Shown in pieces: positions 1 through 11,272 of a stretch of DNA of 64,000 nt. The stretch lies in NCBI GenBank assembly GCA_011037195.1, contig JAAEAF010014365.1, positions 62,001-126,000 on the forward strand, in the 5' to 3' direction. Both the position numbers and the translations under genes were made by a program. The stretch's first letter is position 1, and each line of letters opens with the position of its first letter. Under the pieces are notes generated by a model. The model saw only the letters and a program-made list of their open reading frames with translations, had not been told where the DNA came from and searched no databases. The DNA is from Triatoma infestans. Lineage: Eukaryota; Arthropoda; Insecta; Hemiptera; Reduviidae.

Positions 1-342
1 TCATTATATAGAAAGTACCAACACTAAGTGGTAATAGTCACTGAAGGGAGTTTTTATTATATAATTTTTGTATAGAGTGATGTCAAACATTGTAATGATC
101 TTGCCTTCAAAAATTTGATTTCAGCGGATGGAAGTTTGACATCGGCTGGCAACGGATTGAAAATTATAGAGTCGTCATCTTCTTAGATAATCAAGCCATT
201 TAAGGAACCGTCAGCTCTTACCACGTCAGTTGAGACTGGTATGGATCTAACTGGGTCCTAACGAAGTTATGACATCGGTGGGATCTCTCTCGTTTAAAAA
301 TGTTGCATGATCAGTAAGCAGTTTGTCACGAGCAGTAAGAGA

Positions 343-985
343 AAATAACAAAATCTAATGTGAAACGCTCACTCGAGTTTCTCTTATTGTAATTTAATAT
401 TTTGATTCATTTATTATTTATACCGGTTGTTACCCAATTACACATTTCACATATAATTGAAAATGTACATATGTATGTGCATCCGAAATATAATTAGGCA
501 AAAAGAGTCGTACTTCGGTAAACCAATTTTCTTCAAACTTGGACAACATATTAAATTCTGATGAATATTATTTAAAAGACTAAACCGTATAATATATTGA
601 AATGGTTCTAAGAAGAAAACCGAACATCACCCCTCCAGCAGAACGTCTTAAATGAATATTCCCGTTAAAATGTTTCAAAGTTGTAGGTCTTTTTATGATT
701 ATCTGATATACCAAGATTAAAGAAATCGGCGGCCGTTTTCAAGAAACACGAAAAAACTGAAAAACTGAAGCATTGCGGGACTTCTGAGTTTGAAGATAAT
801 CGGTTAATCTGAAGAGCTACTATTCCGGATTGTTTTCTGAGATTTTCTCGAAAATGGTTCCAAAGATTTTCTATAAATCTACCATGCTATCTGCACATAT
901 ATAAACACATGATTTTTACTTGAAACATTTTTCAGAAAAAATTAATTTTTCAGGTGGTTTTGAAAAACTAAGTAAGATGTAGGGG
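343..985 (+). repeat. Dispersed non-autonomous repeat, HINE-like family, copy 1
   Basis: The left end carries the family signature (GTGAAACNCTCAC, then a CTCTTAYT box at about 358-385). The body holds the family phrases 'TTCTTCAAACTTGG', 'CCCCTCC' and a run ending in GAAAAACTGAAAAAC. This copy is diverged and its right hairpin end is missing or displaced; a related end (AGCAGTAAGAGAAAAT) lies just upstream near 330-347. Family structure is described at the 14.2 kb copy. Confidence 0.55.
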
Positions 986-1330
986 TAGTGAACCCCCACC
1001 ACTCATCCATACTAGCGAAGTGAACCCCCACCACGCATCAGAGAGAAAGAGCCCCTCTCGAGAGAGAGGAGAGGAGAGGCCAGTTGGATATATATACGAG
1101 AGACAGAGTCAAAAAAGGACATTCTGTGAATTCAGATACACATCAGTTAATATCGCACCGTACATCTCATTTTTAGCCACGTCAGTCTGTCAGTATCAGT
1201 TCTGTTCTAAACTCTTAAGTGCAAGTCCTTGGTAGTCAGTTATATATTTACATACATCAATTATATATCGTAAACCAAATCTTAAGGTGTTTATCTTGAT
1301 CATAAACAACCAACATCTCCTCACAACACC
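985..1330. repeat. LTR-like sequence with internal direct repeat (tentative)
   Basis: A 16-bp direct repeat (AGTGAACCCCCACCAC at 987-1002 and 1019-1034) is followed by a purine/pyrimidine-rich tract, a TATA-like stretch (1089-1096) and a CT/CA-rich run ending near 1330. The mix of TATA box and ordered low-complexity tracts resembles an insect LTR or solo LTR. No partner LTR, primer-binding site or coding remnant was found, so this is a guess from composition. The short ORF at 1020-1235 inside it is not considered a gene. Confidence 0.25.
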
Positions 1331-1454
1331 CTTACAAAAGTAATGCCTATTTTCTACAGGCGGGCTAAACGTCAACTACCAAATTACGTGTCGTGGACGG
1401 GAGCGAAAGCACATACTTTACTATTAACATTTTTTGAACTAATATAAATTTAGC

Positions 1455-1530
1455 AGTTACACGTGGGACTCGAACTGAAGTCCTCCCAGTTACAAGTCCA
1501 TGCTCATAACCACTACACCAAACCCGTCTC
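1455..1530 (-). repeat. tRNA-derived SINE head (A box and B box)
   Basis: On the minus strand a tRNA-like block reads GGTTTGGTGTAGTGGTTA, then about 35 nt later GTTCGAGTCC. These match the RNA polymerase III A-box and B-box layout of tRNA genes. The acceptor and anticodon stems do not pair properly, so this is a SINE head or tRNA pseudogene, not a functional tRNA. Its 3' boundary is unclear. Confidence 0.5.
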
Positions 1531-1744
1531 TCTTCTGAGGAACTATAATGCTGACTTTTGAACTGCCCTTACTAGCTTTGCCAGTAGGAGGAAGGAGGCG
1601 CTGCTTGGCCTAGTTACCTTCAGATGCTTATCTAGTTACATATAGGTAGCCAGAGCCCTTTGTGTTCTTAACTGCTCACTAACATGTGCCAACATACATA
1701 TATAAACCCAACTAACTGTTCAAAAAAAAAATGTCAACTAGAAT

Positions 1745-1790
1745 TCCAGTAAGAGAAAATCGTGTGACTTTTTCATGCCAGGTTCTTTTT
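1745..1790 (-). repeat. Fragment of the HINE-like family, reverse orientation
   Basis: CCAGTAAGAGAAAATCGTGTGACTT is the reverse complement of the family left end. It is the only clear minus-strand fragment of this family seen in the window. Confidence 0.4.
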
Positions 1791-1993
1791 ATTACTTAAA
1801 CAAAACTTGAAACGGATACAGAAAGCAATAAAAGATTACTTTGAAAAGGTATAAACATAAAAATCTTTTTTTTACTAAACGAGATAACGAATGTATGAAA
1901 ATAAAATGCACAAGTATATGTAGAGACATTACTCAGGAAGCTTTATATCTGCTACATTAAACATTGTTATATTATTGGTTAATTAATGAATAC

Positions 1994-4481
1994 CTTGCCC
2001 CAAAAATATCCTTCTTTGCTAACTGATGGCCACTAATAACTTTCAATCTTAATTTATTTGTCACCTCGGCCACCTAAAATAAAATAAATCATATGATGTA
2101 ATAAATTAATTGACGTACCTAAAGAAAATTTATTCGTAATTTTTAAAAAATAAGTTATAAGTCTCATAATAAAAATAAATGGGCTTTTAATATTTCATTA
2201 ACCATATTAATTAACACAACAGTGAGTCAAAGTGAAAATGATACTTAAGCAATTACAGATAAATGATACAGAAAAATGAATACATTTTTCTGTTTTAAAA
2301 ATGTGATAGATAATAAAACACCAATTCATTTTTAAAAATAAACATATTAATTTAACAACTATATACAAAAAAAAAAAAAAAAAATTAATCTTAAATAAAA
2401 AATTCCAAACTTTGTTACAAAAGAACTCAAAGACAATGATACAACTTTAATTTTACATACTTTATTAAAAATTACTGCATATTTAATATGTAATATGTAA
2501 ACCTTTGTTCTCTATCATTTGTTTGAGGCGGTTTTTCATCGATTCCACTAACTTGTTTGTGTATTCAAGTGAAACCTTTTCACTCCATTCTCCTTTTTTC
2601 AGTCATTTACTTGATATTTTGTTTCCTAATTTCTGTTTACAATTTAGACCAAGTATTTTCAATTACATTAATGCACGGTCATAGTGGAGGTGTTTTTAGA
2701 ACTTTCGGTCAACTATTCTCTGACTAGAAGAGTGAATGCGTAGGATCGATATATCTGGATGCCACACAAAAACATCTTTGATCTTCAATTTTTCTGCACT
2801 AGTTTTTAAATTTAGTCACAGTATGTCAATATACACGTATTTATCCATTATGCCTTCTATAGTGTAGGTTTCCCATGCACTTACAGTCCCATACAGGTTG
2901 CGACATGCAGCCCCAATCCTGTGTTTTAATATTGGTCTAATAATTTGTTCTTTAAATTCTTCTGACCAGCCTTTTTACTTTTTTACACACAAAACGACGC
3001 CCGTCAGATCCAAATATATTAAATTTGCTCCTATCTGTAAATAAAACTTTGTTCCAGAACACTGTTACTTTTTTAAAATAATCTTCAGCAAACTGAATTT
3101 TAATTTTATGTTTCTTTGTTTGTTTTTTTTTACTGCGAAAGGTTTTTCTGGGGCACTCTCTTGATTTTTTCCCAAAAGAATTCGCACTGTTTCAGGGTTT
3201 ACTTTTTTATGCAAATGTTTTTCAATTTCAATAACAAGTTTTAACGCACTTAACCTGGGATCTTTCAATTAGTCTCATCTCCCATCTCTTATCAGCATCT
3301 GTTAACATTTTTTTTAAGGGCTCTTTCTTACTTTCTTCGTTATTCTTTAGTGTATTTTATACCTTTCTAATTGTATATAAATGACTTTGAACGGTAGAAT
3401 GACTTTTTTTATCATTTTAGCTATTTTGTCTAATTGTCTTCCCATCATGACTTACAATTAAGTCACTTTTTTTTTACATGTATGGTCGCCAATAGCAAAA
3501 TGTTTACTTTTAACACTTGTACACCATGCATAAACTAGTTTAAAACTACCTCTGAATTGATAAGAAAAACACGGAAGAATAAAAGTTCCATTTTTGCGTT
3601 AAACAACAGGATCTATCATTTTCACATTGAGACAGATTATAGTGTAAATAAATTTGTTTCCTATTTAACAGACATATAGGTAGGAAAGCATTCATTTTTT
3701 CTTAGGATTTTAACATACACTGATATACTTTAAAAATGAACGGTACAAAAAAGCTAAGAAATAAAAATCTTAGGACTTTTTCGCTATTGATCTTTTGAAG
3801 TTAAAAGTATCGTTTTCACTTTGACCCCCTGAATTTTCAGTATATAAAATGCATAATTACGAAGGTCATTTGAATGATTTTGAGCACACATGACATGGTT
3901 TCATAAAACACAATTAAGCGTTTAGAATTGCCTTCTGTGTTCGAATTGTTTTACAATTCGATTACTATAAAAACAAACGTTAAATAATATTATATTATAC
4001 TACCAATAAATTTGGTATAGAATAATACAAATTTTAAATTTCTAAAATGTCTCTACTGAGTGGAAATATTCAAGCACTGACAAATCACACAAGGTAGATA
4101 AAACAAATTATTCAATGCTAAATAAAAAAATTGCTTATATAAATAAGCAGAATTTGTTATCTCCATAGTTTAATGGCAATAGATTAGATGATAATAATAA
4201 AACACAAATAATAAATATTACAGCATAAATCTATGTTAAAGCCATAAACATTCTTACGTGATCTGGATGGTCCAAAGGTGGTGTATATCCGTATTCATTA
4301 GTAAAACCGACTTGATTTCTTACTCTATCAATTACAGACATTGTTTTTCATTTCATTCAATGCATAACTCAAATTAACTTTTCTCAAATCATATGCACTA
4401 TCACAACAACAATATAAAACATATAGGGTAGGTAACTTACATCTGGTCAACGAGAACTTCGAAGTCGAAGCGTACTGCCAT
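1994..4481 (-). CDS. Nedd4: Nedd4-type HECT E3 ubiquitin ligase, 5' coding exons (partial)
   Basis: Three exons read on the minus strand. Exon 4481-4441 starts with ATG (MAVRFDFEV...) and ends AT|GT. Exon 4324-4258 encodes VRNQVGFTNEYGYTPPLD and ends before GTAAG. Exon 2073-1994 encodes RLKVISGHQLAKKDIFGA and ends AG|GTATTC. All junctions are GT-AG and in phase. The last exon is the unmistakable start of the C2 domain of Nedd4-family ligases, which binds membrane phospholipids and calcium; the next residues, expected to be SDPY, would lie beyond the left edge. WW and HECT domains are outside the window. An ATG at 4341 in a good context (AAACAATGTCT) reads straight into the second exon and could be an alternative start; the reading frame is also open upstream of 4481 to an AG at 4505-4504. 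The intron before the C2 exon holds a Tc1-like transposon. The family ubiquitinates membrane proteins at the plasma membrane and endosomes. Gene identity is firm from the C2 exon; the N-terminus is less sure. Confidence 0.83.
2368..2384. repeat. Poly-A tract
   Basis: A homopolymer A run near the left TIR of the Tc1-like element. No associated retrotransposon was recognised. Confidence 0.7.
2478..3420 (-). pseudogene. Tc1-like transposase pseudogene
   Basis: Read on the minus strand in several frames. The N-terminal helix-turn-helix part is open at 3268-3065 (DPRLSALKLVIEIEKHLHKK, then VNPETVRILL), typical of Tc1 paired-like DNA-binding domains. Later fragments match the catalytic core order: RCFCVASRYIDP-like text near 2760, VIENTWSKL near 2650 (the '..NPIENLW..' catalytic motif) and LVESMKNRLKQMIENKG near 2520-2550 (the C-terminal tail). 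Many frameshifts and stops separate these pieces, so no active enzyme is encoded. It would have cut and pasted the surrounding element at TA targets. Confidence 0.8.
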
Positions 4482-4887
4482 TTCAATTGCATTGTCAATT
4501 ACTCTGGAAATTGTAACATAAATTTTGTATAAATAAACCATTCATTATTACTACGGGTAAAAATTAAAAACAAGTTTAATTAACAATGAAATTATATTCT
4601 TTTTATTTTTTAATTGATATGTAGAAACTAAACTAGTCAAGGTAACTTAAGGAAGTTGTCATCAAGGTACTTAAGGAAGAAATAAAATTTTTATGAAAAT
4701 ATGATTAAATTTTCATAAAATCATATCATTCTTTTGACGCTGACACTTCTCTAAGCATAAAATGTTAAAAGACGAAGAATTTAGTTAAAATGTACAGAAT
4801 TGACCATTTTTATAAATTTAATTAACTACTATGCCGACTGTATATTCCACATCAGTTCTCAAATTGAATAGTAAACCATTGAAAATA

Positions 4888-5050
4888 TGAATATTGTAAA
4901 TCAAGGATTACAAATGAATCATTTGGATCTTTCCAAGAGCGACTCACCACCAAGGATTCAAAGGAATGAATCATATGAAATTACCTTACCTCAGGCGTGG
5001 TGCTGTCTTTTGCTCGGCTATAACAGAGAAGTAGGTTTATTTAATGAAAA
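4888..5050 (+). other. Short ORF, unrecognised, in the Nedd4-FERRY3 intergenic gap
   Basis: ATG at 4888 opens 53 codons (MNIVNQGLQMNHLDLSKSDS ... ITLPQAWCCLLLGYN ... NEKLL) ending TGA. The composition looks more protein-like than its AT-rich neighbours (clustered DSPPR, tryptophan, double cysteine). An overlapping frame stays open afterwards (YSDVWQYWCLEMWLFTFFH) and stops near 5155, as if one longer frame had suffered a frameshift. It could be a decayed exon, a retrocopy or chance. No family is recognised. Confidence 0.25.
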
Positions 5051-5270
5051 GTTACTCTGATGTTTGGCAATATTGGTGCTTAGAAATGTGGTTATTCACT
5101 TTCTTCCATAAAAATTTAGAGAACTTGTCGCATGATCAAGTGCAGATTTCTCTGTAAGGACGGCAAAGCTGTTGAGATACTACTTAAGCAACGATTTTGA
5201 CTGCATTTACTGTTATGAACTAATTATATACTAAGTGAAATTGGGAAAATTATTTCATATATCAGTAAAT

Positions 5271-8200
5271 ATGGAGACATCAAATGAAGTTAAAGAAAAG
5301 TTCATTTTTTCAAAACAGTTTATATATGATAATTTAACTTTTCCGTTTACTGCAGAATTTACACTTCCTTGCAATGAATCTCCTGAAGAGCTTTGCCAAG
5401 AAATATTGGCTTCGCAAAATATACCAGATAGTATTAAGAGAGGTATAGCTACTGTAATTTTTTATTTATTAATTTTTAATAAAATAGAAATTAACTTTGT
5501 AATTAAGAGTATGCTGTGTTTTAGTATTGAGAATTTCATTAACCAATTATATCCAAGAGAAGGCAGCTGAAATCTCGGATGTTGGAAATTTTATGACTTT
5601 ATTAAAAGAGTATCCTATTAATAATGATACAATAAAAAGTTGGGATCAGTCGTTTACTTTGAAGGTAGACTAGAACATTTTATACTAATTTAATAATTCA
5701 TGTAGTTTCTTGTTAAGTTCTTTTATGATTTTGTATGTTTATCCCCTAGTTAAAGAAATAACCATTCAATTTAATCCTTGGAAATTCTCCACCTAGTTTC
5801 TACCCACCTAGAGCAGTCACATCATATGCCATTTTGAACTTATTACACAGTCGGTTGAGTCTCATTAATGTATGCACTTTGAGATTAACTGACGGTGTAT
5901 ATTTTATATATATATATATATATGATGAGTCGTAATATATATATATATATAAATATAAATAATGCCCATATCGTGGGAGCAAGCCCCATACAAACTGTCC
6001 CTGAGCTCTAGTCAAACTGCGACTAGGATACGTTTTAGGAAGGATCTACAGCTGATTTCTTTATCACTTAAAACCAAATCAGCTGATGAAACGTTTCGAC
6101 TGAGTTTCCTGCCTTTATCAAGGCTTTAATCTAAAAAACAATACAATGAGGAACCACAAGGCATAATAATTTTGTAAAATGCATAATAATAATAACAACA
6201 AAAAATTTAAATAACTTACATATAGATCGTGAAGATGTGAAAAAGAATTTTTAAAAGAAAATTAAAAGTTACTAGTTCCTTGTCTTAAATCATCTACAGA
6301 AAGAAAGTTGGATACTACCAACGTTCATTTTCAAACTTTTGATTTTCTTTTTTTATGTTTCTGCGATGAAACAAATGTATATGTTTAAAAATTCTTTTTC
6401 ACAACTTGACGATTATCTATATGTAAGTTCAATATTATTTTTATTTATTTATTTATTTTTTGTTATTATTATGCATTTTACAAAATTATTAATGCATTGT
6501 AGTTATTCATTGTATTGTTTTTTAGATTAAAGCCTTGATATAGACAGGAAACTCTGTCGAAACGTTTGTATAATTAGAAATGTTTCTTTCTTGACCGATC
6601 CTCATCAAATTTCTTCATAACATAATTCATTAACGGTCAACAAATATTTTTATACTCGAAAATGTTTGATGCTTATCTGACGAGGACAACTCAGAATCGA
6701 AAAGCAGAGGAAGCAAAAAATCGCAGAAGCACAAACTTCTGCTCAAAACCCTTCAATCGGATATATTTCTTTACTAAATGGATTTTTAGTTTTTGCGATT
6801 TTCTAGAAATGGCTCTAACGATTTTCATTAAACTTGTATAAGCACCAGAGCTACATATGCATCTCTGTCACTATTAAACATTTATCTCGAAAAATCGATT
6901 TTAGGGATAAGGCTGAGGTTAGACTTCCTCTTTGCAGTTTGTTTTCTATCTATATAATTTCAACGCTTCTACATAAATAATACACTGCGAATATAATGTT
7001 AACGATAATAAATTCTGCTGATAATAAATTTCGAGTTTGATGAAAATGTGCAAAATTTCTGGACAGTTTTTCCAGTTTTATGCATTTTTTATTACCCGAC
7101 ATTAAAGAGTGCTTTAACTTGGAGAATCTGCTACTTAAATAAAGATTTACCGCTTCGAAACTATTTTCTACTATAAGTTTTTAATGTTCTGGTAGTTTGA
7201 ACGTCATACCATTCTCTAAAGAGCCATTTACTTATAGGTTTCCTAGTTTCCTAGTAGTTTGTAGGGCAACTAAACATTTTAACGTCAGAAGAAAATTTAT
7301 CATTAGTAACATTGATAATTGCAATAAGAGGAAGACGTATGAATGTTTGAAACTATATTTTGATTTGAATTTTATTTATTCGGCTTCGTTTTTCATTCTG
7401 TGTCAATATTTATTTTCAGAGGTCATCAGTCGACAACTCCAAAAATGCTAATTTGGATGACAGTGAATTATTTTCTGCAGTATACCATAAGCTAGTTCAT
7501 TCCACTGCGCTGGAAACCATCCTCAATGTTGAGCATTCTTATGCTTTAGTTATGCAAGATATTATTAAGCGTCGGGATGAGCATTTATCAAATTTATCTA
7601 CAAAGTAATTATTTATACAGTTTCCACAATTTTTTATTTTTTTTTAGTCAGACAATTTTAATGTGACAAAAATGTATTTTAGACAAACAGAAGAAATGTC
7701 AAAAGCTGTGGAAGCTTTAAGTCTTGGCCTTACAGAAGCTGATATTACCGCTATTGCTACTCGGCACTTAGATGAACATGGATTAGAGACTGCTTCGTGG
7801 CAAAGCAAAGTACGTATTTCCTCTTTGAAATTTATTTTAATGCTTATTTCCGTTCAGAAAAACAATGCAAGGCATAGTTAGAACTTCATGTCTACTCAGC
7901 CTTCATGACTAGTTTGGCTGGAAATTAAGAAAAAAAATGAGAGTATTAACGTATGCGCGTTACGTCTGCACTCAAGGGTCAGAGTAATATAAGTCTTAAC
8001 GTCTCACTTCACAGCAAATTCTAGGCCAGAATAAATAGATACTCTAAGGTTCAATGCATGGAGTTAAGACGGAAAAACAGTAGTTTATTCGCCAAGATAT
8101 TGCCCCTAGCGTCTTTTTTTAGATATGCTATCATTCCTGGAGAAGTCCTTATAACCAATCACTGAGGTGATTCCCAGGCTTAGGGAAACACGATAGAGGA

Positions 8201-10899
8201 AAAAGTAGAGGAAACACGGTTAATAGTTTTCCGGAGTAGAACAAGGTTTAAACTTGGGCAGGAGGGTAGTAGGATGGGAGCCTTAGACCTCGTCACCCGC
8301 CAGCTAACCGTGGGGAAAGAAGAGAAAATTAAGTCTCGCCCATCAACTACAGTCAAGATGGCGGAGGAAGGAGCCACCCTTTCTTTATCAAGGTTAATTG
8401 CTCCTTTAGCTTTCAAGATGTAAGGATCCTGAAACGTCTGTTTATAACAACTGACGCGGGTTCAGTCTGGGAACTCAAAGTTTTTCATGCAAATGGCCGC
8501 GGAAACCTAGAAGATTATATTAGTTCATATAGTTCATCACGTTACATATAACCATCACCAGATCTGGTTTCACTTTTATTTTCAAACAACACAAAACACC
8601 AATCTTTTGGATATCCAGAGTTCCGACAGCTTCTCAGAAAAATCCCGTCTGACCGCAAAACAGTCTGAGGCTGCCGATTTTCTTTATTATCTACTCTTGA
8701 CTCCTCAAGCTCGTGTGCCCAATTCCTTGTGCTTCTTAACATTTTCGTCTCTCCTCTCGACCTTAACTTACTTCTCGTCAGCTGAGTATTCCACTCTTCT
8801 CTACCAAGCAGCTCTTCTCTAGTCCGTTCATACTCAGCCCGTCCCGCTCCCTGTATCGTCTTCTGATAAAATTTATAACCAACTAACAAACTGTCTAATT
8901 ACTATAAACCTATTCTTAATTTCTATTTCCTACTTCCTTACATTTATCCTAAACCTCATACTAATTGACTTCCTACATAACTTACTAATGCTGCCTTCTG
9001 TCTAAGCCTTATAACTACACTAAAACGAAAAGAAGCAAGCAAGCGTAGCCGGACACAGCAATCATCATATACCTTTACTTCATTTTTTGTAGCAAGAGTA
9101 AAAAACAAATCTGGTGACACGACTTCCTTATCCTGCACTTATTGTAATTCTAATTGAGAAATTTTCTTTAAACTTAGAATTTTTCTAATAATAGTGGTGG
9201 TGGTACGTGTTAGTCCTCAGCAGATAGAAATGCTAGACTATATTGTAATCACATTGTAGTCCAGAAGGGGCGCTACCGTCAAATCCGCTTCTAACTTGGC
9301 ATCTTCAGTTATTGTTAGCCACCTCATTTTATCTTGTGCAATGGTGACGCTTATTCTTGATTTTTTTTTTTATAACATTCACGATATTCTTCCATCTATA
9401 CTTGGTCCGACCACTTGGATCTTCCATCATATATCTTTGCAGTCCATAAAAGATACGGTCTTCTATCCTTAGAAGATAAACTAGCAGCTTAAGTCGTTGC
9501 ACTCTCACGAACAAAGATTTGTTAACATCCTTGAATTCCTCGTACATTCTTATTTCCTTATCCTCGAATTCCTTTTTTGTCTTTGCGGGCAAACACTATT
9601 CTTTCTTAGAGATCCTAATATTGAAGCGTCCGAGCACCTTTCATTCAAATCTGTCAAGCACTTGGGAAATGTTATTTAAGCCTCAGAAATAAATTAACTA
9701 CACATATACAGGTCTCTTAACTTTTATTCGAAACATTAAAAAAAAAAAAAATTAATGTTTTCTGGGTAGATCTGCGACGTCAGGCTTTCTTCTAAACTGC
9801 GATTTAGGTATAATAATACACCTGTAGTAATATTATCAGCAAAAAATCTTAAATTTGGGGAAAATTTGTCAATTAAAACTGTAATAATTGCAGTATGAAA
9901 AAGTGGTGTATTTATTTGATGAAAACAGCATAAATCCAAACGAAAGTTCGTAAAAATGTCAGACTTGAAGCCAGCTCGTTTTGGTATTTCAGAGATTCTA
10001 CCATATAATCAATTAACTGGAACTACAACTTTACTAAATAAGTTTTCATTTTTTTCTCAATTTTTTCTAAACTACTGCTCTGATTTTCTTTCGACATTTA
10101 AAGCAATTTTTAGCCATAATATTCAAGTCCCAATAAATTGTCAGCATTTCATCAACGTATTTGGATATTGCAGAATGATTACATTATTTTCAGGTGAGTG
10201 TAATTCAAGAATCTCAGAGAAGTGCATATAGACAATGGCTCATGTCACTCGTCGAACACAACTGTGATACCCCTATATCGACACCTTTGTAAGTAAATAT
10301 TGTGTTGCTGTGCGATTGTTAGGATTTACCTTGTAAATATCATTATTTTATTTAGGAATTCTCCAGTGGTGGTGAATAGAAGTTTTGCCATGGAAAGTCA
10401 AGCACCATCATTTCAAGAAAGCTTTACCATTCATCTTGGATCTCAGATGAAACATATGTACAATATAAGACTTTTGTCTGCTGATGTTCTTGACTTTTGT
10501 AGACTTCGTACTAATATATCTGGGTTTGTGTTATGGAATCATTTGACATTTATTATTTAGGAAATGGTTACTAATAAATTGTAATTATTGGTCATATGAT
10601 TTAGGGATGTAGAACCACAGCCTCAGAGATTGCAGACTGCGCTTAGTTTGTATTCTAATGATCTTTGTGGTCTGGTTCTACTTTCGGACAATCATCTAGG
10701 TGGTTTCTCTGGCATCACTAAAGGTAATTTTTCCAATTAAAATTATGCTTATAAAATGAAGAGTTCTTTTGAATTTATTCCTTTTTTTTTATTATTATAA
10801 GAGCAATTATTCCGATCGTATTAAATTTTCGAAATTGAGCTTTCACTGACAATACATATTTCGAGATCGCTGAGTTCGAAACAATTTTTAGCGAATATT

Positions 10900-10945
<46 letters not shown>

Positions 10946-11238
10946 TCAAATTCCGTCAGTAGTATAAGGACTTTTCTGGTTGACTTTTTGTATTTGTCAT
11001 AGCTTTCTTGAAAACCGTCCCCCTTTCCAACGATTTTCTTTAATCTTGGTTTACTTATTTAAATATTTTTCCGGAAAAATTGATTTTAGCGATTTCTGAA
11101 GATCTGTTTTTTCTAAACTGCTGTTTCACTGTAATGTACACCGGTCAACCATGTACAACAGTATTATAGGACAATCACGTGTGTGGTAAAAATTTCAAGT
11201 TTGGAGAAAATATGAAATTGTAAGAATTGGGGAGAAAG

Positions 11239-11272
<34 letters not shown>

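Larger units (their letters stand above)
2220..3831 (-). mobile_element. Tc1-like DNA transposon with terminal inverted repeats
   Basis: The left end CAGTGAGTCAAAGTGAAAA (from 2220) and the reverse complement of the right end (CAGGGGGTCAAAGTGAAAA, ending at 3831) form TIRs of about 27 bp with few mismatches, both continuing into YGATACTT. A broken minus-strand transposase lies between them. Length (1.6 kb) and layout fit Tc1/mariner. No clean TA duplication is visible at the edges. It sits inside a Nedd4 intron. Confidence 0.8.

Noticed and set aside
1455..1530. Functional tRNA gene
   Set aside because: A and B boxes are present but acceptor and anticodon stems do not pair; SINE-like instead.
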